DNA from: Pseudomonadota bacterium
Lineage (GTDB): Bacteria > Myxococcota > Polyangia > GCA-2747355 > JACKDQ01
Assembly (NCBI GenBank): GCA_030591195.1
Contig: JAUVBO010000111.1
Span: 1 to 7,338, forward strand
Reading direction: 5' to 3'
DNA: 7,338 bases
Part shown: positions 1 to 6,632 of the stretch, piece by piece
Layout of the letters: the number at the start of each line of letters is the position of its first letter
Numbering within the stretch: the first letter of the stretch is position 1
Translations under genes and position numbers: made by a program
Notes under the pieces: generated by a model
What the model was told of the DNA's origin: nothing
The model's input: the letters and a program-made list of their open reading frames with translations, nothing else
The model's database searches: none

Positions 1-202
1 CCTCGCTGCTGATCTGCTGCACCTGGCGCAGCAGCAGGTTCATCGCGATCCCCGCGGTCTGCCGCGCCCGGACCGCGAGCTGTCGCTCGAGCCGCCCGAG
101 GGCCAGCCGCACCGCCATCGCGCTGGCGAGCGCCAGCGGCAGCAGCGCCGCGATCACCATCGCCAGCGCCAGCTTGCTCCTGAGCCGTAACCTGAGGCGC
201 AT
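1..202 (-). CDS. N-terminal part of a membrane protein, probably a sensor histidine kinase; 3' end outside window
   Basis: Only 67 residues are visible before the window edge. They read as a short basic leader with alternating Arg and Leu (residues 1-10), a hydrophobic Leu/Ala helix with one Pro (about 11-31), then an amphipathic, Arg/Gln-rich stretch (LERQLAVRARQTAG, 38-51, and further) that should lie outside the inner membrane. This layout (basic start, one membrane helix, long helical extracytoplasmic segment) is typical of the N-terminus of sensor histidine kinases with a HAMP linker, and also of chemoreceptors. No catalytic domain is in view, so the family is inferred. The ATG at 202 is the only in-frame ATG before the upstream in-frame stop (which is the stop of the lipoprotein gene) that keeps the whole helix. 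Its Shine-Dalgarno is poor (a GGA about 10 bases upstream), which favours translational coupling. Codon 5 is TTA, rare in such GC-rich DNA. Confidence 0.55.
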   Translation of the reverse strand, partial: MRLRLRLRSKLALAMVIAALLPLALASAMAVRLALGRLERQLAVRARQTAGIAMNLLLRQVQQISSE

Positions 203-220
203 CGTCAGCCGGTCCGCAGG

Positions 221-1819
221 CTAGCGGGCTTCAACCCGGTGGTAGAGGACGGTGCTCGACGGGTGCACCCGCAACCCGTGGACCGCCCGGCGATGGGCGA
301 CCAGCACCTCGGTGTGAGCCAGAGGGACCCAGGGCGCCTGCTCGGCGATGATCCGCTGGGCCTGGCGGTAGTAGCGCTCGCGCGCCGCGCGGTCGGTCTC
401 GGCCTGCCCCTTGAGCAACAGCCGGTGAACCTGCTCGTCGGAGAAAAACGCGACGTTCAGCGCGGTGCCCGGCTGGGCGTTGTCCCGGTCGAGCAGGGTA
501 TAGAGGAAGTTGTCCGGGTCGGTGTTGTCGCCGATCCAGGCGTGCAGGCAGAGATGGTGCTCGCCAGCGTGGATCGAGCGCAGGTGCTCGCCGTGAGGCC
601 TGGCCACCAGCTCGACCCGCATGCCGACCGCCTGCAGATCGCGAGCGATCATTCGCGCCACCAGCACGGGGGCCGGGATCGTCGAGCGGGGCGAGGTCAT
701 CGTCAGCAGTCGCACCCGCCGGCTGAAATCGTAGCCGGCCTGCCGCAACAACTGCTGGGCCCGCGCCGGGTCGTACTCGTAGGTCCGGGCACCTCGGCTG
801 TAGCTCCACATCGACGGCGGGATCGGACCACGGGCTGGAGTGGCCAGCCCCTGGTAGACCAGCTTGACGATCGCGTTCTTGTTCACCGCGTGGTTGACCG
901 CCCGCCGCACCCGGACGTTGTCGAACGGCGGCCGACCGGTGTGCATCGCCAGGTAGGCGACGTTGTTGCCGGGCAGCCGCCGCAGTAGCAGGTCGGGGTG
1001 CAAGCGAACGATGTGCCGACTGTCCGGCGCCAGCCCGTTGATCACATCCACCGCCCCGCTCTGGAGGCTCGCCAGCAACTGCCGGGCATCGCCGATCACG
1101 CGATAGACCAGCTTGCCGACCTTCGGCTTCGGCCCCCAGTAGTGGCGGTTGCGTTCGAGCACGATCTGCGCGCCGCGATCCCAGCGGACGAAACGGAACG
1201 GCCCGGTGCCCACGGGGGCCTTGGCAAAGGCCTTGCCGTGCTTCCTCAGCGCCGCCGGGCTGACGATGCTCACCGACAGCAGGCCGAGGTTGTCGAGGAA
1301 CGGCGCGTAGGGGCGCGCGATGCGGATCTGCACCGTGTAGCGATCGATCTTCTTCACCGACAGCACGTTGCGGAAGTTGTTCTCCCAGTAGGGGAACTTC
1401 TGAAAGTGGTAGGCGTGGCTCTGGTCCCGCTGGCGCTCGAAGGAGAAGACCACCGCGTCAGCGGTCATCGGTGTTCCGTCGTGGAAGCGAACCCCCCGGC
1501 GCAAGTGAAAGGTCCACAGCCGCCCGCCGTCGCTGACCCGCCAGCGGCTCGCGAGCACCGCCTCGACGTTGGGCGACGAGATCGCCTGGCGCACCAGCGG
1601 CTCGAAGATCTGCATCGCGACCTCCGTCGACGCCGCGTCGGTGATCGCCGCTGGATCGAGCGTCAGCGCCTCGGCCGGGCTGGCGACGATCAGCGGCCTC
1701 AACCGCTTGGCCACCTCCTGGCCGCGACAGCCGCCGAGGCCGGCCGCTGCCACCGCCAGGATGGTCAGCGCGAGCCGGGCGGTCCGGATGCAGCGAATGG
1801 CTCGGTCGTCTCTTCGCAT
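221..1819 (-). CDS. Periplasmic substrate-binding lipoprotein, DppA/OppA family (SBP_bac_5)
   Basis: Extracytoplasmic solute-binding protein of the peptide/nickel/opine type. The 532 residues begin with a lipoprotein signal: basic MRRDDRAIRCIRTAR, hydrophobic LALTILAVAAAG, and lipobox LGGC with Cys31 as the predicted lipidation site. Family features follow in order: DPAAITDAASTEVAMQIFEPLV (55-76), the W-T-F-H-L-R-x-G-V-R-F-H-D-G block (102-115), and TGPFRFVRWDRG (205-216) with NRHYW (224-228). Next come RVRRAVNHAVN (303-313) and, near the C-terminus, W-I-G-D-N-x-D-P-D-N-F (428-438), strongly like the ligand-site segment of E. coli DppA. That resemblance points to a peptide-like ligand, but specificity cannot be read from sequence alone. 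The frame stays open to an ATG at 1933 inside rarA. The ATG at 1819 is chosen because it places the signal peptide at the N-terminus and has AGGG 6 bases upstream. No permease or ATPase gene adjoins it; a probable sensor kinase starts 18 bases after its stop. Confidence 0.93.
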   Translation of the reverse strand: MRRDDRAIRCIRTARLALTILAVAAAGLGGCRGQEVAKRLRPLIVASPAEALTLDPAAITDAASTEVAMQIFEPLVRQAISSPNVEAVLASRWRVSDGGRLWTFHLRRGVRFHDGTPMTADAVVFSFERQRDQSHAYHFQKFPYWENNFRNVLSVKKIDRYTVQIRIARPYAPFLDNLGLLSVSIVSPAALRKHGKAFAKAPVGTGPFRFVRWDRGAQIVLERNRHYWGPKPKVGKLVYRVIGDARQLLASLQSGAVDVINGLAPDSRHIVRLHPDLLLRRLPGNNVAYLAMHTGRPPFDNVRVRRAVNHAVNKNAIVKLVYQGLATPARGPIPPSMWSYSRGARTYEYDPARAQQLLRQAGYDFSRRVRLLTMTSPRSTIPAPVLVARMIARDLQAVGMRVELVARPHGEHLRSIHAGEHHLCLHAWIGDNTDPDNFLYTLLDRDNAQPGTALNVAFFSDEQVHRLLLKGQAETDRAARERYYRQAQRIIAEQAPWVPLAHTEVLVAHRRAVHGLRVHPSSTVLYHRVEAR

Positions 1820-1886
1820 CGTCGGCCCTAATGATATGACTGTTGCCGCCGTTGTGCGAGCGGGCCCGGCACGGCGAGCAGCAGCG
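1820..1886 (-). promoter_or_regulatory. Gap between rarA and the lipoprotein gene; weak promoter candidate
   Basis: These 67 bases are the largest non-coding gap in the window. On the minus strand the only AT-rich patch carries TATCAT (1836-1831), five of six matches to a sigma-70 -10 box. No convincing -35 box is seen at the right distance, and transcription from it would leave almost no leader. A good Shine-Dalgarno, AGGG (1829-1826), lies 6 bases before the ATG at 1819. Upstream there is a G+C-rich hairpin potential around a CGGGCCCG palindrome but no T tract, so no intrinsic terminator for rarA is called. Whether the lipoprotein gene is part of the same transcript is open. Confidence 0.3.
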
Positions 1887-3191
1887 TCACCGCTTCGGAT
1901 CGGAGTCCTCGCCCCGGCGGGGTCCTCGGCCACCGGGAGCTCCGCTCGGGGGGGCGTAGTAGACCCGTCCGTCGAGCTCGTCGGGGAGGCAGGCCTGCTC
2001 GACGTAGGCGCCGTCGAAGTCGTGGGGGTACTTGTAGCCCCGGCCGTAGCCGAGGTCCTTCATCAGCCGCGTCGGCGCGTTGCGCAGGTGCGTCGGCACC
2101 GGCAGCGGGCCATGTTGCCGGACGTCGCCGCGAGCAGCAGTGTAGGCCCGCAGCACGGCGTTCGACTTCGGCGCGGTGGCGAGGTAAGTGCACGCTTGGG
2201 TCATCGGCAGCACACCCTCGGGCAGGCCCACCAGGCGCACGGCCTGCAGCGCCGCCGTGGCCAGCACCAGCGCCTGTGGATCGGCGTTGACCACGTCCTC
2301 GGAGGCGAAGATCACCATCCGCCGGACGATGAAGATCGGATCCTCCCCGGCCTCGAGCATCCGGGTCATCCAGTACACCGATGCGTCGGCGTCCGAGGCG
2401 CGCATGCTCTTGATCAACGCGCTGATGACGTTGTAGTGCTCCTCGCCCCCCTTGTCGTAGAGCAACGTCTTCTGCTGCAGGGCCTGCTCCACCAGCTCGC
2501 GGGTCGCCTCGCCGCCCTGCCCTGCCTGATCGGAGACAATCTCCAGCGTCGTCAGCGCTCGCCGGGCGTCGCCCTGGGCGGCCTCGGCGATCAACGCCAG
2601 CATCTCCGGCGACAGCCGCACCCCGGCCGCCGCGAGCACAGCGTCCTCCGCCACTGCCCGCTCGAGCACCCGGACCAGATCCGCTCCCTCGAGGCCCTCG
2701 AGCCGCAGCACCCGGGTACGCGAGAGCAGCGCCGGGATCACCTCGAAGGACGGGTTCTCGGTGGTGGCACCGATCAGCACCACCGTCCCGGCCTCGACGT
2801 GGGGCAGCAACCCATCCTGCTGGGCCTTGTTGTAGCGATGGATCTCGTCGATGAAGAGGATCGTCCGCTTGCCGTAGACGTCCCGCCGCTCGGCCGCCTG
2901 CCGGATCAGCTCGCGCATCTCCTTGACCCCGGATCCCACCGCCGAGAGGGTCTCGAAGCGCGCGCCGGTGCGCTCGGCGACGATCCGCGCCAGGGTCGTC
3001 TTGCCGCAGCCCGGCGGCCCCCAGAGGACCAGCGAGGGGAAGCGGTCGTCGGCGATCGCCCGCCGCAGCAGCTTGCCCGGCCCGACGAGGTGCTGCTGGC
3101 CAAAGAACCCTTCGAGGGTCGTCGGCCGCATCCTCACCGCCAGCGGCTCACCCCGCTTCTCCCGCTTCGCCTGTCGGGTGAACCGCTCCAT
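1887..3191 (-). CDS. rarA: Replication-associated recombination protein A (RarA/MgsA), AAA+ ATPase
   Basis: Cytoplasmic AAA+ clamp-loader-like ATPase of the RarA/MgsA/WRNIP1 family. These proteins act at stalled or gapped replication forks and interact with single-strand-binding protein. The 434 residues show the usual N-terminal PLAVRMRPTTLEGFFGQQHL (16-35), Walker A GPPGCGKT (58-65), Walker B ILFIDEIHR (111-119) and sensor 1 GATTENPSFE (141-150). An arginine-finger region follows (SRTRV, 157-161), then sensor 2 GDARRAL (207-213). The C-terminal tetramerisation region is recognisable from EDPIFIVRRMVIFASEDVVNAD (283-304), APKSNAV (340-346) and the HLRNAPTRLMKDLGYG block (368-383). Family members are about 425-450 residues. 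Here the final helix normally found after the 'YY-x-P' motif is replaced by a Gly/Pro/Arg-rich tail of about 20 residues. The gene follows the vWA gene by 7 bases with an overlapping Shine-Dalgarno, so it appears to be the last gene of the tad transcript. A promoter of its own inside the vWA gene cannot be excluded. Confidence 0.96.
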   Translation of the reverse strand: MERFTRQAKREKRGEPLAVRMRPTTLEGFFGQQHLVGPGKLLRRAIADDRFPSLVLWGPPGCGKTTLARIVAERTGARFETLSAVGSGVKEMRELIRQAAERRDVYGKRTILFIDEIHRYNKAQQDGLLPHVEAGTVVLIGATTENPSFEVIPALLSRTRVLRLEGLEGADLVRVLERAVAEDAVLAAAGVRLSPEMLALIAEAAQGDARRALTTLEIVSDQAGQGGEATRELVEQALQQKTLLYDKGGEEHYNVISALIKSMRASDADASVYWMTRMLEAGEDPIFIVRRMVIFASEDVVNADPQALVLATAALQAVRLVGLPEGVLPMTQACTYLATAPKSNAVLRAYTAARGDVRQHGPLPVPTHLRNAPTRLMKDLGYGRGYKYPHDFDGAYVEQACLPDELDGRVYYAPPSGAPGGRGPRRGEDSDPKR

Positions 3192-3196
3192 CGTCG

Positions 3197-3200
3197 CCTC
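3197..3200 (-). promoter_or_regulatory. Shine-Dalgarno of rarA overlapping the vWA stop codon
   Basis: On the minus strand GAGG at 3200-3197 lies 5 bases before the rarA ATG (3191-3189) and shares its first two bases with the TGA stop (3201-3199) of the vWA gene. This fixes the rarA start and suggests that ribosomes finishing the vWA frame can reinitiate on rarA. Confidence 0.65.
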
Positions 3201-4740
3201 AGTAGATGTCGAGAATCGTCGTGGCGCCCGGCGGCGGCGCGAGCCTCAGGCCGCCGAAGCGCGCCACGACGGCGGTCCCCTGCTCACGCGCCACCCGGTG
3301 GCAGGTCCGCCGGCTGAGCTGGACATAGTGGCCGCCGTTGGTCTTGGCGTAGGCCCAGGCCGCGTCGCTGCTGGTGGTCTCCACCGCGCCCTGCGAGAGC
3401 CTGGTCAGGCGGTCCTCGTCGCCTGCAGCGTCGCGGAGGAACGCCGCGGCGGTCTCCTCGAAGTCCTGCTCGGGCGTCCCCGGCAGCGGACCGAAGGCGC
3501 AGGCTCGCCGCGCCATCGCCCGGAGAAAGGCCGCGATGTCATCGATCATCCGCACCGGATAGTAGAAGTTCGGGTCGTTGCCGCTGGTCCCCGGCCCACC
3601 GGCGATCTCCTTGAGGAACTTGCTCTGCCGGTCCTCCCGGGGCTGGGTCTCGACGCAGAACAGGTGGGCCGGTGGCCCGCCGTCACGCCCTTGACGAACC
3701 TCGGACGCCGCCTGGCGCGCCTTGTCCGAGTGGCTGTCGACCCAGGGCAGAAATCCCCACATCGAGCCGCCGGCGGTGGGCTGCCCGTCGGTGACCATCA
3801 CCACGCTGTCAGCGGCAGAGCCGACCATCGCTCCGGCATGTCGCAGGGCCGTTTTGATGTTGGTCGATCCCGTTGGTGTCACGCCGCGCAGGGCGTCACT
3901 GACCGCGTCGCCGTTGGATCTGTTCCCCCGGGGTGGACCGACGGTCTTGACCACCTTGTCGTTGAAGATCACGACCCCGGTGCGCACCGGAAACGGCTCG
4001 ACAGCGTAGGCCTCGACCAGCCGGGTGAGCAGCTGGTAGAGCGTCCGCGGCGCGCAGGGCTCGGTGGACTCGCAGGCACTGACACCGTCACAGTTGAACT
4101 TGTCGATCGGACAGATCGCGCACTTGCGTGCGGCGGGGTCGCAGTAGCGGTTGTCGTCGCCGCAGGTGCGCGGGCGGCTCGGGTTGCATCGCGCGCCGGG
4201 CTCGGGGGTGTAGCTGTAGCCGTAGCCGCCGTAGCCAGCGCCCGGGTTGAGCGAGGCGCCCATCGACCCGGACGCGTCGAGCACCACCACCATCGCCGGC
4301 CAGAGCACCCGCCCGTCGCCGTCACGCGGGTAGCCCCACTCGCCGACCGCGGCGTGAGAGACGACGCGGATCTTCAGCGCCTTGCCGCCGAACCAGCCAG
4401 CCCAGGGCGTTCGGTAGGCCGCCTCGACCACGGTCCGCACCACCGCGCCATCCTGGTCGTCATCCCGGAGGACGTCGAGCTGCACCGAGAAGCCGAGCTT
4501 CGAGTTTCCCTCACGCAGGAGGGCCTCGAGCTCGCCGAGCTCGACCTGCCCGCCCTGCTCGCCGCGACCGCGCAGCACCGCGGCGCCGGCGAGGGCCACC
4601 GCGTCGGCGGTGTTGCGCGCCTCCTGGCGGGCGATCAGCAGCTTGCCGGCGTGGAGCACGACGAACATGAACAACGTCAGCACCAGCGAGAGCATCGCCA
4701 CCATCACCGAAACGCTGCCCGCCCGATCATCCCGCGACAT
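3199..4740 (-). CDS. TadG-like membrane-anchored von Willebrand A protein with a Cys-rich insertion
   Basis: Probable exported, membrane-tethered adhesin or assembly factor of the Tad pilus. Of its 513 residues, 8-50 match the TadE/TadG-like N-terminus: a single hydrophobic helix (about 10-30) followed by ARQEARNTADAVALAGA (37-53). The vWA domain spans about 147-410. A complete MIDAS metal site is visible: D155, S157 and S159 (DASGSMG), a Thr at T290 or T293 (TPTGSTN), and D318 (MVTDGQPT). Directly after the first MIDAS motif lie a Gly/Tyr-rich run (about 166-178) and eight cysteines (185-229). The last 100 residues (C414, then a Trp, then C480 with a hydrophobic strand after it) form a separate tail of unknown role. 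The start is ambiguous: the ATG at 4740 is used, but a GTG at 4749, overlapping the tadC stop as GTGA, would add three residues. It sits between tadC and rarA. The name tadG is likely by position and N-terminus, but the fold beyond the vWA domain differs from a standard TadG, so no symbol is given. Confidence 0.85.
   Translation of the reverse strand: MSRDDRAGSVSVMVAMLSLVLTLFMFVVLHAGKLLIARQEARNTADAVALAGAAVLRGRGEQGGQVELGELEALLREGNSKLGFSVQLDVLRDDDQDGAVVRTVVEAAYRTPWAGWFGGKALKIRVVSHAAVGEWGYPRDGDGRVLWPAMVVVLDASGSMGASLNPGAGYGGYGYSYTPEPGARCNPSRPRTCGDDNRYCDPAARKCAICPIDKFNCDGVSACESTEPCAPRTLYQLLTRLVEAYAVEPFPVRTGVVIFNDKVVKTVGPPRGNRSNGDAVSDALRGVTPTGSTNIKTALRHAGAMVGSAADSVVMVTDGQPTAGGSMWGFLPWVDSHSDKARQAASEVRQGRDGGPPAHLFCVETQPREDRQSKFLKEIAGGPGTSGNDPNFYYPVRMIDDIAAFLRAMARRACAFGPLPGTPEQDFEETAAAFLRDAAGDEDRLTRLSQGAVETTSSDAAWAYAKTNGGHYVQLSRRTCHRVAREQGTAVVARFGGLRLAPPPGATTILDIY
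4054..4188 (-). other. Segment encoding an eight-cysteine module inserted in the vWA domain
   Basis: Residues 185-229 of the vWA protein contain eight cysteines with spacing C-x7-C-x6-C-x6-C-x2-C-x6-C-x5-C-x5-C, in a run also rich in Asp, Pro and Arg. The even number, close spacing and extracytoplasmic location predicted from the N-terminal anchor suggest up to four disulfides in a small knot. The module lies between the first MIDAS strand (DASGSMG) and the helix that normally follows at once (here from about residue 230, PRTLYQLLTRLVEAYA). It would therefore project next to the metal-binding face. A metal-binding role for the cysteines, such as zinc, is the alternative. Confidence 0.7.
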
Positions 4741-4745
4741 CTCGC

Positions 4746-5642
4746 TCACAGCATCTCGAAGAGGGTCATGAACGGCGGCGCGAGCAGCAGCGCCAGCCCC
4801 GCCGGCAGCAGGAACACCGCCAGCGGCAGCGCCAGCTTCGCGTTCGCCTTGCCGGCCGCCTCTTCCAGCTCGAGCAGGCGATGCTCGCGCATCGAGGAGG
4901 AGTGCGCCCGCAGGACCTCGCCGATCTTGGCGCCGAGGGTCGAGGCCTTGGCCACCACCGCCGCCAGCGCCGCGACCTGGTCGCTGCCGACGCGCGCGGC
5001 GAAGCGCTGGAAGGCCAGCTCCACCGAGACTCCGAGGCGCATGTCCGACAGCGCCATCTCGAGCTCGTCGGCGAGCAGGTCGTCCTCGTCGCCGGACGAG
5101 ACCACCCGCTCGATCGCCTGCTCGAGCCCCAGCCCGGCCTCGAGGCAGAGAGTGAGCAGATCGAGCACGTCCGGCAGGCTCTGGGCGATCGCCCGCTGGC
5201 GCCGCCGCGCCCGTTGATCGAGCCAGGCGTTGGGGGCGATGGCGGTCACCCCCGTGATCATCAACAGCAGCGACACCGCCGTCAGCAGATTGTCGACAGA
5301 GATCAGGACCAACAAGAACAGGCCACCGCCGGCGGCGACCACCACCAGCCTCACGGTCAGGAAGAGGTCGATCGCGTCCTGGGTGTAGAGCCCGGCGCGG
5401 GTGGCGCGACTCTTGAGCTCGGCGAGGGCCTGCTCCTCGTCCGGGCGCAACATCGAGCCGAGCGCCCGCAACCCGGCCCACGCGCCGCCGGGGCGTCGTC
5501 GCGCGGGTGCGGAGGCCGCGTCCTCGGGGTCCTCCTCGGCCACCGCAGCCCGGCTACGCAGGGCGAGCCAGAGCAGCGCGAGCGCCGCCGCGCCGCAGGC
5601 TGCAACCCCGAAGACCATCCAAGAAACGTCGCTACCGTTCAT
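4746..5642 (-). CDS. tadC: Tad/Flp pilus inner-membrane platform protein TadC
   Basis: Second T2SF-family platform protein, expected to pair with TadB in the inner membrane. The 298 residues comprise a hydrophobic N-terminal segment (about 8-29), an acidic then Pro/Arg-rich linker (about 33-55), two hydrophobic segments (about 95-116 and 118-137), and the T2SF domain (about 150-262). A C-terminal hydrophobic stretch covers about 269-292. TadC hallmarks are LPDVLDLLTLCLEAGLGLEQA (starting at 156; the family's 'L-D-L-L-x-x-C-x-E-A-G-L' motif), LG-x-x-I-x-x-x-L at 236-244, and the E-x-x-R-x-x-E-x-x-E-x-A-x-K run at 253-265. The ATG at 5642 is preceded only by a weak GAGAAG. Starting there keeps the first membrane helix intact and leaves a 27-base gap after tadB. 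The TGA stop lies within a GTGA at 4749-4746 that may also start the next gene. Confidence 0.92.
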   Translation of the reverse strand: MNGSDVSWMVFGVAACGAAALALLWLALRSRAAVAEEDPEDAASAPARRRPGGAWAGLRALGSMLRPDEEQALAELKSRATRAGLYTQDAIDLFLTVRLVVVAAGGGLFLLVLISVDNLLTAVSLLLMITGVTAIAPNAWLDQRARRRQRAIAQSLPDVLDLLTLCLEAGLGLEQAIERVVSSGDEDDLLADELEMALSDMRLGVSVELAFQRFAARVGSDQVAALAAVVAKASTLGAKIGEVLRAHSSSMREHRLLELEEAAGKANAKLALPLAVFLLPAGLALLLAPPFMTLFEML

Positions 5643-5669
5643 CTTCTCGGTTCGTTCTCCCGACGCCGA

Positions 5670-6629
5670 TCAGCGCGGTCGGGTCAGCCGGGCGACCCAC
5701 AAGGAGCCCACCGCCCAGGAGAGCCCCGCCAGCACCAACACCGTCCGACCGGCGGCGCTCTCGAACATCAACTGCAGCTGCTCCGGCGCGGTGAGCGCCT
5801 CGATCCCGAGCGCGAGGAACGGCAGCGCCATCAGGATTCGCCCCGACATCCGGCCCTCGGCGGTCAGCGCCCGGTGCCTCGCCGCAAAGGCGGCCTGGGC
5901 CCGCAGGTTGGCCCCGATCTGCTCCATCACCTCGACCAGGTTGCCCCCCGTGCGCTTGAGCACGCTCACCGACTCGACGAAGAACCGCAGGGCGCCGACC
6001 TCCGGCCACCGGCCTCGCATCTGCTCCAGGGTGGTCTCGATCGGCCGCCCCATCTCCGATTCCTGGTGGCAGCGCTGGAGCTCGAGAGCCAGCGGCGGAT
6101 CCACTTCCTCGGCGGCGACCCGCACCGCCTCCTCGAGGCTGTTTCCCGCGCGCAGGCTGAAGGTCATCAGCTCCAGCGCACGTGGCACCTGGGATCGCAT
6201 CCGCTCGAGGGCCCTCGCCCGCCGGCTGGCGAGGTAGCCATAGACCGCCAGCACTGCGAACGCTCCGACGCCCAGTCCCCCGGCGACGCTGCCGGTGAGC
6301 AGGCCGGCGAGCAACCCGACCCCCAACACCAGCGCCGCGCTGCGAGCGAGCAACCGCGACAGCGACGTGATACCCCACTTCTCGAGCCGCGCCCGCAGCC
6401 GCTCGACGGCGCCACGTTCGTCGCTGACAGCCCGGCGCAGCTTGATCCGGCCCTCCGGCGCGTCGGCGGACTGCTGACCGCGCAGCAGCCGTCCGAGCTG
6501 CTCACCGCGCCGCTGAACGCGCGCCCGCAGCAGCCAGAAGCCCCCCTGGAGCAAGCAGAAGAGACCCAGCGCGCCGAAGAGCGCGATCCAGGCGTGCAGG
6601 GCCGGTCCGCCGTGCTCAGCGCCGAACAC
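5670..6629 (-). CDS. tadB: Tad/Flp pilus inner-membrane platform protein TadB
   Basis: One of the two polytopic platform proteins (GspF/T2SF family) on which the TadA ATPase acts to extrude the pilus. The 319 residues have an N-terminal hydrophobic segment at about 12-34, a charged cytoplasmic linker, two adjacent hydrophobic segments at about 93-133, the T2SF cytoplasmic domain at about 145-255, and a final hydrophobic region at about 263-315. The T2SF domain shows the TadB-type pattern: VPRALELMTFSLRAGNSLEEAV (147-168, read here as the family's 'P-x-x-L-x-x-x-x-x-x-L-R-A-G' motif), then F-F-V-E-S-V near 216-221, GGNL at 228-231 and the AEGRMSG turn at 257-263. Length and layout fit TadB. 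The GTG start is favoured by its Shine-Dalgarno and by the 3-base gap after tadA. TadC follows 27 bases later. TadB is distinguished from TadC by order and by the 'AEGR-SG' ending of the T2SF domain. Confidence 0.93.
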   Translation of the reverse strand: MFGAEHGGPALHAWIALFGALGLFCLLQGGFWLLRARVQRRGEQLGRLLRGQQSADAPEGRIKLRRAVSDERGAVERLRARLEKWGITSLSRLLARSAALVLGVGLLAGLLTGSVAGGLGVGAFAVLAVYGYLASRRARALERMRSQVPRALELMTFSLRAGNSLEEAVRVAAEEVDPPLALELQRCHQESEMGRPIETTLEQMRGRWPEVGALRFFVESVSVLKRTGGNLVEVMEQIGANLRAQAAFAARHRALTAEGRMSGRILMALPFLALGIEALTAPEQLQLMFESAAGRTVLVLAGLSWAVGSLWVARLTRPR

Positions 6630-6632
6630 CCG

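Noticed and set aside
121..138. Perfect 8-base inverted repeat with a 2-base centre
   Set aside because: It lies inside the Leu/Ala-rich membrane helix coding sequence, where GCG/CTG/GCC codons produce such pairs by chance; no T tract follows.
200..223. Possible fusion of the lipoprotein and the sensor, since they are in the same frame separated by one TAG and six codons
   Set aside because: The sensor's basic MRLRLRLRSK start predicts a cytoplasmic N-terminus. A fused protein would place it in the periplasm after the binding domain, which conflicts with the charge pattern. A separate start at 202 is simpler.
239..1831. Two consecutive plus-strand frames (239-988 and 998-1831) that look like an opposite-strand operon
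   Set aside because: Both lie wholly antisense to the well-supported SBP_bac_5 lipoprotein and carry no domain signal.
1841..1880. Hairpin potential between rarA and the lipoprotein gene as a terminator
   Set aside because: The stem is short and bulged, and no run of T follows on the minus strand.
1820..1933. Start of the lipoprotein at the ATG at 1933, overlapping rarA
   Set aside because: It would put 38 residues ahead of a clear lipoprotein signal peptide. The ATG at 1819 has a good Shine-Dalgarno and a normal signal length.
1569..3317. A 582-codon open frame on the plus strand
   Set aside because: Antisense to rarA and the lipoprotein gene; Arg/His/Pro-rich translation without motifs.
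2923..5217. A 764-codon open frame on the plus strand
   Set aside because: It runs antisense across rarA, the vWA gene and part of tadC, all with clear family motifs. Its protein is a low-complexity Arg/Ala/His-rich sequence with no recognisable domain, as expected for shadows in GC-rich coding DNA.
4741..5481. Upstream extension of the vWA reading frame, giving 760 residues
   Set aside because: The extra 247 residues are tadC read in another frame (Arg/Gly/Ala-rich), while the TadG-like anchor begins exactly at 4740.
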